Assembly: GCA_010909165.1 (NCBI GenBank)
Contig: MU008187.1
Location: 700,247 to 764,246 of the forward strand
From: Anthoceros angustus
Taxonomy: Eukaryota; Streptophyta; Anthocerotopsida; Anthocerotales; Anthocerotaceae
DNA: 64,000 bases
Direction of reading: 5' to 3'
The position numbers and the translations under genes are program-made. This document shows, piece by piece, positions 21,336 to 31,921 of the stretch; position 1 is the stretch's first letter, and each line of letters begins with the position of its first letter. The notes beneath the pieces were generated by a model that worked only from the letters and a program-made list of their open reading frames with translations, was not told the DNA's origin and made no database searches.

Positions 21336-21474
21336 CACCTCCTGCACACAAGAGGACCCAATAGAAAAATTAACACACCTTAGCATCCCAGTGGAATATA
21401 GGGCGCACCTCCTGCACACAAGAAGTCCCAATAGAAAAATTAACACACCTTAGCATCCAGTGGAACATAAGGCG
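21336..21474. repeat. 70-bp tandem repeat, two copies
   Basis: CACCTCCTGCACACAAGA begins at 21336 and again at 21406; both units end in a GGCG string. No coding function is seen. Confidence 0.85.
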
Positions 21475-22219
21475 CATAGAAATTTTCCGCCTGCATACTC
21501 TCTCTTCTGCTGTAGACACTGATCTTCTGCTTGAGAAGTCATGGTCTAGTACTCTGAAAGACGCGCGCAACGTCAGAGCCTCACAGCAAACCTCCTAACC
21601 CTAATTCGGACAGGCGGGGTGGCGGGTTTACACCCACAAAGAAGGGGGGCATGGCTCCTTGTCCATCTCTGCCCGACGCGCATCCGCAATCATTCTGTTC
21701 AAATAGGTACCTCTGCACTAAGATAAAGTCCACACTGCTCCCCGAAATTCTCAAGCTCCACGAATGGCGCACACACACACACACATGCATCCGAAACCCG
21801 CTCCTCCCCCTCCCCTTCTCACTATACAGCCTTCAGTGCAAACGCCGTCGACTGACATGCTCATTCCTCCAGCTCCTTCTTCATAGGTAGCATGGCGGAT
21901 TGTAATAGCACACGCAATTGCCGACACGTACCGCAACGTTGGCCCACGGCTGCTCTCCCAAATTATGCCCTCCCCGATCCAGCGCCAGAGCTAGCAACAC
22001 CCCCGACACAGCACGAGTGCGAGACTAAACGCACCACTCCCAAGTTCGGATTCAGCAAACGGAAACAAAGGCCGGCTGCCGAAGCATGAGTCCGCCAGCC
22101 CAGCGTGCGCAAATCCGCTCTCGCAACGTCCCGGGACAGGATGCCTTTCTCAGTATCCCGACACCACGACGAGCTTCGGAATTCTGGATGACACATAAGT
22201 AGCCGTGAAAACTGCATCT
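21475..22219. other. Intergenic, no gene recognised
   Basis: Only short open frames with no family resemblance occur here. A (CA)n run of about six units lies near 21771-21783. Confidence 0.4.
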
Positions 22220-22950
22220 TCGTGTCCTACTCTTTCTTGCTGGTTATGAGCTGGGGTGTTATTTGCTTTGCTAATCTCGTTGTCTTTGTGGCAGTGAAGT
22301 CAGATGAGCTCAAGAGGCTACCTCGAGGAAGTGAGATGCCTTTTGACACAAACACCAAGTTCACTTCATATGGTTGCAGCAAGATTCTCTTCCAGCTTGA
22401 TGCACGATGGCGCTGCTCCTCGGTACAATGACATCATCATCGCAAAACTGATGCTTCTTCAGGTACTCCATCCATGGCTACCCCTGCCCGATGTGGCGCT
22501 AGCCTTCCCACCTGGTTGGCATGCACATTCGTGAGCTTGTTCGGTATCTGATTTTAGTGGGTTCAGGTCTGACCCTGCTTACTGGTTTGAGCAGGAATGT
22601 GAACTAGAAGCTCATGAAGTGAAGGGAATAGGGAAGACGCATACATGCCAAGTGGCTACTGCTGGATACAAAATGCTGCCCGAAGGCGTGGACGTCCTTG
22701 AGTTCAGAATCTGTTGTTTCCTTTGCTGACCCACTTGTTCTGCTGCAGGGTCTCCCCAACTCCATCACTGCCCCTCATTCTATTGCTTCTTGTTTCTCAG
22801 TTGGTGATATCCGAGGAAGAGCTCACTGGCGATATGGCAGATGAACTTGTTCAAAAGTGTCCTGCCGATGTGTTGGACCTGGAAGACTTACCTGCTGGCA
22901 GTGAGAAACTAGTTCATGCCTCAAGCTCTGAACTTGCCGGTTGATGTTAG
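22220..22950 (+). other. Possible exons of an unrecognised gene
   Basis: Three stretches look coding but do not form one frame: 22222-22431 (hydrophobic start, then SDELKRLPRGSEMP), about 22555-22710 (SDPAYWFEQECELEAHEVK in an open frame), and 22800-22944 (SEEELTGDMADELVQKCP, acidic end). The spacing suits exons with introns of 100-150 bases, as in the neighbouring genes. I do not recognise the protein and cannot place the splice sites with certainty. Confidence 0.3.
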
Positions 22951-23094
22951 AGCTAACCGGGGTTCTAATGTAACAGCAGGCTCTTCACGTGCCACGGTTG
23001 CAAGGCCTTAAGACTGCATTTTGTATCGTGAGTGTGTAAGGCCGGATGATGGTTGGGAATAGAAGATTCAACTTCGACGTGTTAGAGATCATTT

Positions 23095-23225
23095 CATCTG
23101 TAAGCCCGCAGTCCTTTTATCATTCCTTGTCATCACGTCATCTGTAAGCCCGCAGTCCTTTTATGATTCCTTGTCATCACGTTATCTGTAAGCCCGCAGT
23201 CCTAATCATTCCTTGTCATGACAGT
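23095..23225. repeat. 44-bp tandem repeat, three copies
   Basis: Units start at 23095, 23139 and 23183 and share ATCTGTAAGCCCGCAGTCC and TTCCTTGTCAT. Confidence 0.9.
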
Positions 23226-23254
23226 GGATCAAGTTCACCAACACTCAGCTCACA

Positions 23255-23345
23255 CTTATCCTGGTTTCTTGACAGTCACAATAGAATCTACAGGTGCGTT
23301 GCCACCAGAAATGCTTTTCACAGAACCCAATCCAAACCCTCGTGG
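23255..23345 (+). pseudogene. Fragment resembling RNA polymerase I/III subunit RPAC1
   Basis: An open stretch reads FLTVTIESTGALPPEMLFTE, which resembles the C-terminal signature of the RPAC1 (AC40) subunit (an ESTG-LPPE-LFTEA pattern). Nothing on either side continues the subunit, so this would be an isolated exon remnant. The match is short and from memory of the family. Confidence 0.35.
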
Positions 23346-23605
23346 AGAAAGGCCAAAGAGAAACGTTCACCTCAAAGCAGTCGTTCCTCCCATCTTTCAA
23401 TCTCAATGGGAAGGCCCACTAAGCAGTGGGGCTCGTCAACAAGCCCATGCCATAGCTTTCTTTCTTGATGCCCATATCGTCGCGATCCTCCGATTCCCCA
23501 TACCCTTATGCCCTACGTCGCCGTAGTGCCCTCATGGCTCGTCGGGGCCTCAGGGTGAAAACCCTCTGTACGTCTTCGTATTTTTCAACTGGACGCAAGG
23601 TACTT

Positions 23606-23681
23606 GACGTGCCCGTGTAGCGTGGTGGTGCGTAATCCCACCTGAATTCTCTCCTACGCGAGTTCGACCCTCGTCCATGTC
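23606..23681 (+). other. tRNA-like sequence, possible SINE head
   Basis: The region has a box-A-like TAGCGTGGTGG (23618-23628), a box-B-like GAGTTCGACCC (23660-23670), a five-pair T stem (GCGAG/CTCGT) around a seven-base loop, and ends that can pair at six of seven positions. The D and anticodon arms do not fold convincingly, so it is not called a tRNA gene. Confidence 0.25.
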
Positions 23682-24331
23682 TACAATGCAGTTTTCCTAC
23701 GGACGCCACAGTCCCAACGTCGGGGTAGTCCAGTTTACACTTCACGCCGAGAGTGACTGATCACCTTTATCACAGCGCGACGGGCGAGAGCTGTCAGCTG
23801 TCCTGCCATGACTGACACCTGGAGTTAAGACATATACTGTACAGTTCACGCGCGAGAGTGATGACAGATCACGTTACTCTGTACGTGTGAAGAGGTCCGA
23901 ATTTTAGAGCTTTTCATGTATATTATATTGTATTGTATTTGATGTATAAGTGAAGTGTGCATTTTCCAACAACGCTGTTTGGCTCTGGACACGCAGGAAA
24001 GCAACAGCAGGAAGCAGGAGGAAGAAGAAGACGCAGGAGCAGAGAGGAGGTAAGCAAACAAGCAAACGAGACACAAGTGCAGGCAGATATGAAGACAGAA
24101 GTGAGGGTAGATATCCTTCGCTTTCATGGCATCTGGGAGAGGAGCAAAGGCAAAGTTGGAAATGGACTCCTCAGCGTCCCAGTACTGGAGCGCATTGAAG
24201 TGGGCAGGCACGAGGCCATGTTGCATCGTTGCATCGCTGTACCCGCAGCGTGCCGCGAGCCCATAAATTGTGCTCCCGGGCTCCGGGCTGCCATCCTCGC
24301 ACCCCACGATTTCTCAGGAAGGTCGTTCAGC

Positions 24332-25006
24332 ATGGCGCAGGAGATGAGCCTGGTTCTGCTCTGCATCGCCCTCCTGGCGGCGGCACTCCCGGCGGTGCGC
24401 GGAGCCGACCCGGACCCTCTGCAGGATTTCTGCGTGGGCGACCTCTCCAAGCCGGGCGACGTGAACGGGTACCCCTGCAAGGCGGGCGAGGACATCACCG
24501 ACGAGGACTTCTTCTTCGACGGCCTGACCAAGGAGAAGATCGTGTCCCCGCTCACCTCGCCGCACAAGTCCACCATCACCTTCGCGCTGTCCAAGCACTG
24601 GCCCGCGCTCAACACGCAGGGCCTGTCCCTGGTGCGCCTGGACCTGGCCCCCGGCGGCGTCGTCGTGCCGCACACGCACGCCCTGGCCACCGAGATCATC
24701 TACGTCCTGCACGGCAAGATCTACACCGGCTTCGTCACCAACGACAACAAGCTCTACGCCAAGACGCTGAGCGCCGGCGAGACGTACATCTTCCCCCGAG
24801 CCCTCCTGCACTTCCAGCTCAATGCCGGCGACGGCCCTGCCGCCAGCGTCAACTTCCTCAACTCGCAGAACCCCGGCATCCAGTTCTCCACCTCCTCGCT
24901 CTTCAAGTCCGGCATCGACCCCGCCGTCCTCGCCAAGTCCTTCGGTATCACCAACGACGACGTCTCGTCCCTCACGGAGAAGATCATCACCCCCAAGGGC
25001 CCCTAA
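24332..25006 (+). CDS. Germin-like protein
   Basis: An intact, intronless frame of 224 residues, the usual length for the family. A signal peptide (residues 1-24, hydrophobic LVLLCIALLAAALPAV) directs it to the cell wall. Two conserved cysteines (C34, C49) would form the N-terminal disulphide. The cupin boxes carry the manganese ligands: H114, H116 and E121 in PHTHALATE, and H160 in FPRALLHF. The family motif NSQNPG follows. Germin-like proteins form hexamers and some have superoxide dismutase or oxalate oxidase activity; the sequence does not decide which. The frame stays open upstream to 23957, but the ATG at 24332 is chosen because the signal peptide starts there. Codon usage is strongly GC-rich, typical of a well-expressed gene. 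Confidence 0.95.
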   Translation: MAQEMSLVLLCIALLAAALPAVRGADPDPLQDFCVGDLSKPGDVNGYPCKAGEDITDEDFFFDGLTKEKIVSPLTSPHKSTITFALSKHWPALNTQGLSLVRLDLAPGGVVVPHTHALATEIIYVLHGKIYTGFVTNDNKLYAKTLSAGETYIFPRALLHFQLNAGDGPAASVNFLNSQNPGIQFSTSSLFKSGIDPAVLAKSFGITNDDVSSLTEKIITPKGP

Positions 25007-25308
25007 GGATATTCATCCTTCATTCAGCTTGGGATCCATGGCCACGAAATTTGAAGTCCGCCAAATACCAGTTGCCATAGCCCGCAGCTTTTGTGATGCC
25101 CAGTTTTCTTGTGCCTGTTGTTATATTACTACTGCAATGCCAATGTTCTGAGGGAAGACAAACCATCGCCTTTCATACATGTATGTACACATGGGTTAAT
25201 GATCTTCTTCGGTTCTACTCTTGAGAGTTGCGGCAAGCTTTTGCCTCGATTCTCCATAATTTCATTGTCTTTCAGACGCTGCTTTTCAGATGCATTTCCT
25301 CAACGCTC
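25007..25308. other. Convergent 3' flanks of germin and PPR genes
   Basis: The germin gene and the minus-strand PPR gene converge here. Nothing beyond presumed 3' untranslated sequence is seen. Confidence 0.5.
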
Positions 25309-28300
25309 TCAATGCCGATCTCCACATGAGCAACACCCATCTACGAATCGATGAACTCGATGAGCATCTCTCACTATAATCTCTCGCTGCTCAAGGTGTG
25401 ACATGATCTTGGTGCTAGTGTGACAATCGTCGCACATGCGCAGATTTTTGGTGACTAGCAAAGTTGTGCCATCTGCTGTGTTCAGCAAACCATATGCCAA
25501 GGCCAGTTTCTCAGCATGGCCACACAATGCGTCCTCCTTCTCTTGCTCAGACATTGCCTTCAACACAAGGCCTGTTTGTGGTACATGGCCTCCGTCCTCT
25601 TTCAACCTCCTATTCACACTCCTAGCCTTCAAACCAATCTCTGACCTCTTCTCCCCTACTAGAAATTCGTGCACCTCACTTTTCACTTCAATGCACGCAG
25701 TGGCAGGCTTCTTCATCGCACCTGCTGACTTTCTCATTTCTTCTATCCTATCCACATCTTCCCACCTACCTGCATTTGCATAGATATTCCCCAACAGCAC
25801 ATATGAGCTTGCATTCTCGGGTTCTAATTCTACAAGACGGTCAAAGCATCGTCTCCCACGCTCTACATCACCGTGGCTTCTGCATGCACTTAACAAAGCC
25901 CTCCAGCCTACTGCAGCATCCACAAAGGATGTGGCCTGCAACATATGTTCGGCCTCATTCAGTTGGCCTGACCGGCCAAGGAGATCGACCATGCAACTAT
26001 ACAGATAATCGGTGGGCTCAATCCCATGGTCCTTCACCATCCTCGTAAAATACCCTTGGCCCTCCTGCACCAGGCCTGCATGACTGCATGCCACCAAAAG
26101 TGACAGAAACGTAGTCTCGTTTGGCTGGATACCTTGCTCAAGCATCTCCTCAAAACTCTCAACTGCCATTTCGTAATTGCCATGTTCAGCATACACATTG
26201 AGCAAGGCTGTCCACGTCACCACATCTCTCATGGGCAAGCTGTCAAAAACCTGGCGGGCATCCCCCAAGCTCCCACACTTACCGTACATATTCACCAGGC
26301 TGCTACCAATGATTGCATCCGCCTCCAAACCTCGTTCGCGAATCTGTGAATGCAGCTGCTTGCCCTGCTGCAGCGCTCCCACATTGGCACATGCCTGGAG
26401 GAGGAGAGCGAAGGTGACCAGATCTGGTGGAGTTTCACTCTCATGTTGCATCCTTGCATAGAGAGCCAAAGCTTCTCGCCAAAGCCCCTGTTGGCCATAA
26501 CCTGAGATTATGGCAGTCCATGTAAAACCATCTTTTGCGGGCAGACCGTCAAACACATTGCGAGCATCCTCCAAGCACCCACACCTGGCATACATATTCA
26601 CCAGACAGCTACCAATGAATTTATCAGCTTCTAGGCCTCTTTCACGAATCTGGGAGTGAAGTTGCTTTCCCGGCTGCAGCATTCTGGCACTGGCACAAGC
26701 TTGAAGCAGGCACACGAATGTACCATGATTGGCTGGAGTTATGCCCTCCTGTTGCATACTTGCGTAAAGACCCAAGGCGTCTCGCTCCAAACCCTGCTGA
26801 CTGTATCCTGCTATCATGGCATTCCATGTCACCACATTTCTTGTGGGTAAACTGTCAAACACTTCACGAGCATCAGCCAAACTCCTGCATTTTGAATACA
26901 TGTCCACCAGGCAGCTGCCAATGACGACATCCGTTTCAAGACCTCTTGCACGAATCTGGGAGTGAAGCTGCTTTCCTAGCTGCAACGCTCCCACACTAGA
27001 ACATGCCTGCAGAAGGCATGCAAATGAGATGGTATCAGCTGGGGTTGTATGTTCACGTTGCATTCTTGCATACAAAGCTAGGGCCTCTCGACCAAATCCC
27101 TGCTGTGTGTATCCAGCGATCATCGCAGTCCATGTTACCACATCTCTGGTGGGCAAACCATCAAACAATTTGCGAGCGTCTTCCAAGGATCCACATTTGG
27201 CATACATATTCACGAGACAATTACCAATGACTGCATGAGATTCAAGGCCCCTCTCCCGAATCTGGGAGTGAAGCTGCTTGCCCTGCTGCAGTAATCCAAC
27301 ACTGGCGCATGCTTGAACAAGGCACACAAACGTAACATGGTCAGGTGGAGAGAGGCCTTCATTCTGCATCCTTGAATACAGAGCAAGTGCTTCTAGCCCA
27401 AGTCCCTGGTGAGTATATCCTGTGATCATGGCATTCCATGACACCACATCTCTTTTGGCCAAACTATCAAACAAACTGCGAGCATCCACCAAGCTCCCGC
27501 ACTTTGCATACATATCCACCAGGCAGTTCCCAAGAGCTGCATCAGTTTCGAGGCCCATTTTCCGAATCTCGGAGTGAAGCTTCTTCCCCTGCTGGAGATC
27601 CCCAGCACTGGCACATGCTTGCAGGAGGCACAAAAACGTAACACGATTAGGCAGAGTCATGGCTTCACGTTGCATACTTGCGTAAAGAGCCAGGGCCTCT
27701 TGGCCCAGCCCCTGCTGACTATACCCTGCGAGGATGGCATTCCATGCCACCACATTTCTCCTGGGCAAATAGTCGAACACTTTGCGAGCATCCTGCAAGC
27801 TGCCGCATTTCCCATACATATTAATCAGACTGGTGGCAACAAAAGAATCAGCCTTCACAGAACTGGCTTGGACATCAGCATGCACTTGCTTGCCTGAAAT
27901 CAGGTCCTGTGCCTCGGCACATGCCTTCAGAGCGGCCACGAAGATATGATTATCCGGCTGCACATTCCAGCTCCGCATCTTCCGATACAGCTCGATAGCC
28001 TGTCTGGGCTGCCCATGTCGGGCATGCGCCAAAATAATGGAAGACCACATGTAGGCATCGGGTGACGTGACCGAGCCGAAGACCTGCATCGCCTCCTCCA
28101 ATCTGCCATGAGCAGCATACATACGAATGATATGGTTGGCCAAGAAGGCGTTCGACCCATGCCCACTAGCCAGAGCCAGAGAATGAAGTCTCCTGCCAAA
28201 ACCAACATCCTCCTCTGCCACACACCTCTTCAGGACTCGATACAAGAGCCTGCTGCTGACAAAACATCCCCGCTCCACCAGAAGCTCCAGCTCCCCAACA

Positions 28301-28482
28301 GCCTCCCCCAGCCCAGAATCCTCTCCTCCGCCGTCCCGAGGTCCCTGCACTTGCACATCCCCCCTGCCCAGCTGCAATCCTACCCAAGCAGGTTTCCGCT
28401 GAAGGTCGAGGAAGTCCTGATGGCAGGGCATCTGTGGGGGCAGCTGGATCACCCGCTCCGCCGCCGGCATCATCATCGCCAT
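25309..28482 (-). CDS. Intact PPR-DYW:KP RNA-editing factor
   Basis: An uninterrupted, intronless frame of 1057 residues from the ATG at 28482. After a leader of about 85 residues come 22 PPR motifs: one S, six P-L-S triplets and a P2-L2-S2 triplet. E1/E2 motifs and a DYW-type domain follow. The domain has KKPA at about 924-927 instead of PG, HAE with H989 and E991 (catalytic zinc ligand and acid), CDDC with C1017 and C1020, and ends GDRH. From family knowledge this is an organelle RNA-editing factor, and the KP variant points to U-to-C editing. It is more diverged from the cluster copies than they are from each other, and its clean frame contrasts with theirs. No transit peptide is obvious from composition alone, but targeting to mitochondria or plastids is expected. 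Confidence 0.92.
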   Translation of the reverse strand: MAMMMPAAERVIQLPPQMPCHQDFLDLQRKPAWVGLQLGRGDVQVQGPRDGGGEDSGLGEAVGELELLVERGCFVSSRLLYRVLKRCVAEEDVGFGRRLHSLALASGHGSNAFLANHIIRMYAAHGRLEEAMQVFGSVTSPDAYMWSSIILAHARHGQPRQAIELYRKMRSWNVQPDNHIFVAALKACAEAQDLISGKQVHADVQASSVKADSFVATSLINMYGKCGSLQDARKVFDYLPRRNVVAWNAILAGYSQQGLGQEALALYASMQREAMTLPNRVTFLCLLQACASAGDLQQGKKLHSEIRKMGLETDAALGNCLVDMYAKCGSLVDARSLFDSLAKRDVVSWNAMITGYTHQGLGLEALALYSRMQNEGLSPPDHVTFVCLVQACASVGLLQQGKQLHSQIRERGLESHAVIGNCLVNMYAKCGSLEDARKLFDGLPTRDVVTWTAMIAGYTQQGFGREALALYARMQREHTTPADTISFACLLQACSSVGALQLGKQLHSQIRARGLETDVVIGSCLVDMYSKCRSLADAREVFDSLPTRNVVTWNAMIAGYSQQGLERDALGLYASMQQEGITPANHGTFVCLLQACASARMLQPGKQLHSQIRERGLEADKFIGSCLVNMYARCGCLEDARNVFDGLPAKDGFTWTAIISGYGQQGLWREALALYARMQHESETPPDLVTFALLLQACANVGALQQGKQLHSQIRERGLEADAIIGSSLVNMYGKCGSLGDARQVFDSLPMRDVVTWTALLNVYAEHGNYEMAVESFEEMLEQGIQPNETTFLSLLVACSHAGLVQEGQGYFTRMVKDHGIEPTDYLYSCMVDLLGRSGQLNEAEHMLQATSFVDAAVGWRALLSACRSHGDVERGRRCFDRLVELEPENASSYVLLGNIYANAGRWEDVDRIEEMRKSAGAMKKPATACIEVKSEVHEFLVGEKRSEIGLKARSVNRRLKEDGGHVPQTGLVLKAMSEQEKEDALCGHAEKLALAYGLLNTADGTTLLVTKNLRMCDDCHTSTKIMSHLEQREIIVRDAHRVHRFVDGCCSCGDRH

Positions 28483-29294
28483 GTGCTGAAGCAACACCCA
28501 AGCACACTACCGTTGCACATTCAGGATGGCAAAAACTGCTAACCCATGACTGAGACTGGAACGCCAATGCACCCCGACGCCTCTGTCTTCGAGCAACCAA
28601 GCTTCGATTAGTGTATTGAAAGCATATGGTGAGTCGGAAGGCCCATGGATCCATTCATTTGCCTAAAACACCAAAACGAAGGCTAGATTCTTTCCTCCAC
28701 CTACATAAGAGGAATTACCACCAGCTTGCGTGACACAAACCAGACACTTCATATCGCAAGGCCGCTGTGGTGTGCATCTTGCTTGTAAGAACGATTGTTC
28801 CTCCTTGCAAAGGATTGCAAATCGCCTTCTGAGAAGAAACTGGGAACATTTCCAAGCTTCATGAAGCATGAAGCATGAAGCTCCTTGGCTCAAACCGCAT
28901 ATCACGAACTTGGAGGAAGGCAGAACTAGGGGACCATCGTCATAATGAAATTTGTATGGATCATGTGAGATTGTGAGGTGCCATACATACATCCGGCCAC
29001 ATGCCACATACAGGCTACGTTTTCCCGCGCAAATGAAGGGTCGTTTACATTTGCAGCCTGCTGGCATGATCGCTTGGAAGGTATTTGTGCGCTGTCTTGG
29101 GTTCACAGATTGGTGTCCGCTATGAGATTGCTGGTACCTCGGTGGGGGTAAGTCCTCACGCTGAGTGCGCATTCGAGATCTGGATGCATAGGCGCAAGCA
29201 GGCGGCGACTCTGCAATGAAGGAGCTCTTGTTTCTCCCGTCCTGGTTAGGGGACATGATTCCATGTTGATACTGTGGTGATCAGATTCGTGGCG
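28483..29294. other. Divergent intergenic region between PPR and UNG genes
   Basis: About 810 bases separate the two start codons and probably hold both promoters. A 197-residue minus-strand frame (29256-28663) fills much of it but resembles no known protein and has mixed composition; I do not call it a gene. Confidence 0.4.
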
Positions 29295-31012
29295 ATGAAG
29301 AATTGTCGAGACTCTTCGATCACCAGATTCTTGCAACCACGGCCTGCCAAGTTTGCCAAGGTTGTCACAGAGGGCGGGGTAGCTGTTAGCGTAAGGAGGG
29401 TCACTGGTGTTGCTCCACACCAGAGCCTGTCAGCTGAACAGGACGGTGTCTCGGATTCTGCACGGAAGCATGGCGTGGTTGATAATGGGGGTGGGATCTT
29501 AGCTGCAGGGGAGTTTCTGCAGAGCCTCGGTGATGACCAGGTTCGGCGGTCAGGTAGGTATAGTGACCTTGTAATGCTTTAGTGTTCCGTTATGATTCAG
29601 GTGATTGTAGAAAGCTCAGTAAGCATCATGCAGAGGGAAGGTCGGAGCAACTCAGTAAGGAGCAGGAAATCAGGATGGAGCTCAACAGAGCAGCTGCCTG
29701 CGCCAAAAGGAACCAGAGATTGTGTGAGGAGCGCCTGGCTGAAGCAAAAGGTCCCTGCCTCTATTCTTGACAGCTGTGAATTATCTGCCGTCGCCTGAAG
29801 TGCAGCAGAATGTGGTCTATCTTCTCATGCCAGCATTGCATATCCTGCAGCGGGAGGTGTGCAGCTGCGGTTTGGGGACCTGCTAGTTGAGAAAGGCTGG
29901 TGTGATGTAGTCGGCGGCGAGTTACAGAAACCGTACATGGAGAACCTGTTTGAGTTTGTGAGGCAAGAAGGCCGTGGTCAAGTTCCAGTTTATCCACCCC
30001 CTGCTAAAGTCTTCAATGCTTTCAATTCCTGTCCTTTTGACAAAGTGAAGGTGGTCATCATTGGACAGGTGAGTTAAGCATGGACAGTACTGTTATGAAC
30101 CAATTCTGAGAGCGTGTGCTAGCTCTTTTTCTGAAATAGGCTTGCCAACTGATAAGAGATGTTTGGCTTCTTCATCTGCTGATAGGATCCTTATCACGGA
30201 CCGGGCCAAGCAATGGGGCTTAGCTTCTCTGTCCCGGAAGGGGTTAAGGTACCATCCAGCTTGCTCAACATTTACAAGGAGATAAACCAGGACCTTGGTT
30301 GTTCAATCCCAACGCATGGGAATTTGGAAAAGTGGACTTATCAGGTGGGTGTTTTGAAACTTACATGATCACAATGACTTAAGCATACGACGTGTATGGT
30401 TCTGAGTGACTTTTGACTGTATTGCAGGGAGTACTTTTGCTGAATGCAGTACTGACGGGTAAGGAAGTCTTAGCCCCAGTGGCGTTGGGCAAACATTCCT
30501 ACCATCCCAGTGGAAGCAGATTTACATATAACTCATGACTTACATCTTCATTGGCAGTGCGAGGGGGTCATGCCAACTCTCATTCCAAAAAGGGATGGGA
30601 GCCTTTTACGGATGCCGCCATCCGTGCGATCTCAAAGAATAAAGAAGGAGTTGTCTTTCTGTTGTGGGGAAACTTTGCCCAAGAGAAAACCAGGTAAGGT
30701 TTCCTCGATGTGCCCATGTCTGTTTTTCCTCTCGAGCTCAGTAGATGACCGTTCATTGTTTGTGTCTGTGCTATGCAAGCAGACTAATAAACACAAGTGT
30801 TCATCATGTGCTTAAGGCTGCACATCCGTCAGGACTATCAGCACACAAGGGCTTTTTTAATTGCAGGTTGGTGACCTGACACCAGTTGTGTGTCCTAGGA
30901 GTATCAGGTGGCAGAAGTTGAGTAATGTTTCTGTCCGGTGCGCAGGCACTTCTCCAAAGCAAATAAGCTGCTTCAGGAAGCTGGCAAATTACCGATCGAT
31001 TGGCAACTTTGA
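29295..31012 (+). CDS. UNG: Uracil-DNA glycosylase (family 1)
   Basis: Eight exons: 29295-29553, 29601-29750, 29851-30068, 30186-30344, 30428-30458, 30558-30693, 30783-30866 and 30946-31012. Introns are 47-117 bases with GT..AG ends. The enzyme removes uracil from DNA at the start of base-excision repair, in nucleus or organelles. The catalytic motif [11 protein letters not shown] spans the exon 3/4 junction and [11 protein letters not shown] is in exon 7; [10 protein letters not shown] and the end PIDWQL are also typical. The N terminus has ITRFLQ, which may be a PCNA-binding motif. The ATG at 29295 is the first in frame. The donor of intron 2 and the exact acceptor (29850) were chosen to keep the frame and the [13 protein letters not shown] join. 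All exons are open, so the gene looks functional. Confidence 0.93.
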
Positions 31013-31800
31013 CCTCGATAGGAGACCAGTGGCCAACACTATCCACCCAGTCCCCCAGATCTTGATGACGAGGTTTAACCTAGTAACCCACTCAATGGGA
31101 AGGGACCTCAGTACCGGTTACGCAGAATGCTAATGTGGAGGGGAATTGCCTTCTGGAGCACATTGAACTAAGAACAAGGTTAATTCGTACTTTTCAACGG
31201 AACCTTGTTTTCAACAAGGTGGTCTGACCCGAGAGGGCATGGTCCGGGAAGGTCAGTCTCGCCTTCCAGGTCCTCCTCGGCAGTCCTGGTTCCAGCGAAC
31301 ATAACCCAGAAATTTGTTCCGGAATTGCTTTCACCCTAAATTTGTGTAAGATGGGCATGGTTTGCCACCCGGATTGCCGACCGCTGAACCGTCTGCCGTG
31401 GTTTGCCAAGTTCAGAATGTGCAGACGTCGTTGCAAATTCTGCGAACCGTGTGCTATCAGGGCGTGCAGTGTGCACCCTAATGCCCTGGACGAGGCATCC
31501 ATGCCACCACTAGCCAGAGCTTGAAATCGGCAGGGAAGCCAGGACCAGACACCGACGACAAACATGGTGGTCCACAGGGAGACAGCAGAGGGTGGACGCG
31601 TTTGTAATGGACGGCATAGCAGGACCGTCTGATACTGACAAGTCTTCAACAGCCGGCAACTTTGTCACCCTGTTCCGTCTTGGGGCACAACACCACAAAT
31701 TTCGGGACGGAAAAATCCGCACAGCCACCGAGGAAACTATGAGCTGCCGATGCCGCAGCTCGTAAGGAGGGGTCATGAACACATCTTGCCACGGTTCTGT
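31013..31800. other. Intergenic, no gene seen
   Basis: This is presumed UNG 3' flank followed by sequence with only short unsupported open frames on both strands. Confidence 0.5.
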
Positions 31801-31921
31801 TGTTTAGACTCATCTTCCGCCAGCGGTCTATGAACGATGGCCACAGTACGGCAACCAGATCCGTTTGGGAGCCAACAAATTGGTGTGTGTACAGGGATTC
31901 TACGAGCAGCTCCCGCTCACA
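31801..31921 (+). pseudogene. Short orphan PPR leader fragment
   Basis: This matches the upstream block and first 30 codons of the cluster copies (TTAGACTCATCTTCCG, CAGCGGTC, GAACGATGGCCACAGTACGG, CAAATTGGTGTG, GATTCTACGA). After about 31921 the similarity ends abruptly. It is a 120-bp piece far from any PPR array, between UNG and ELP3. Confidence 0.8.

Noticed and set aside
23606-23681. Functional tRNA gene
   Set aside because: D and anticodon arms do not fold convincingly; reported only as tRNA-like.
24314-24811. Minus-strand open frame over the germin gene
   Set aside because: Antisense shadow of GC-rich coding sequence; the plus-strand +2 frame (24229-25080) is a shadow too.
28663-29256. 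197-residue minus-strand open frame between the PPR gene and UNG
   Set aside because: No recognisable domain, and it overlaps the expected promoters; kept only as intergenic note.
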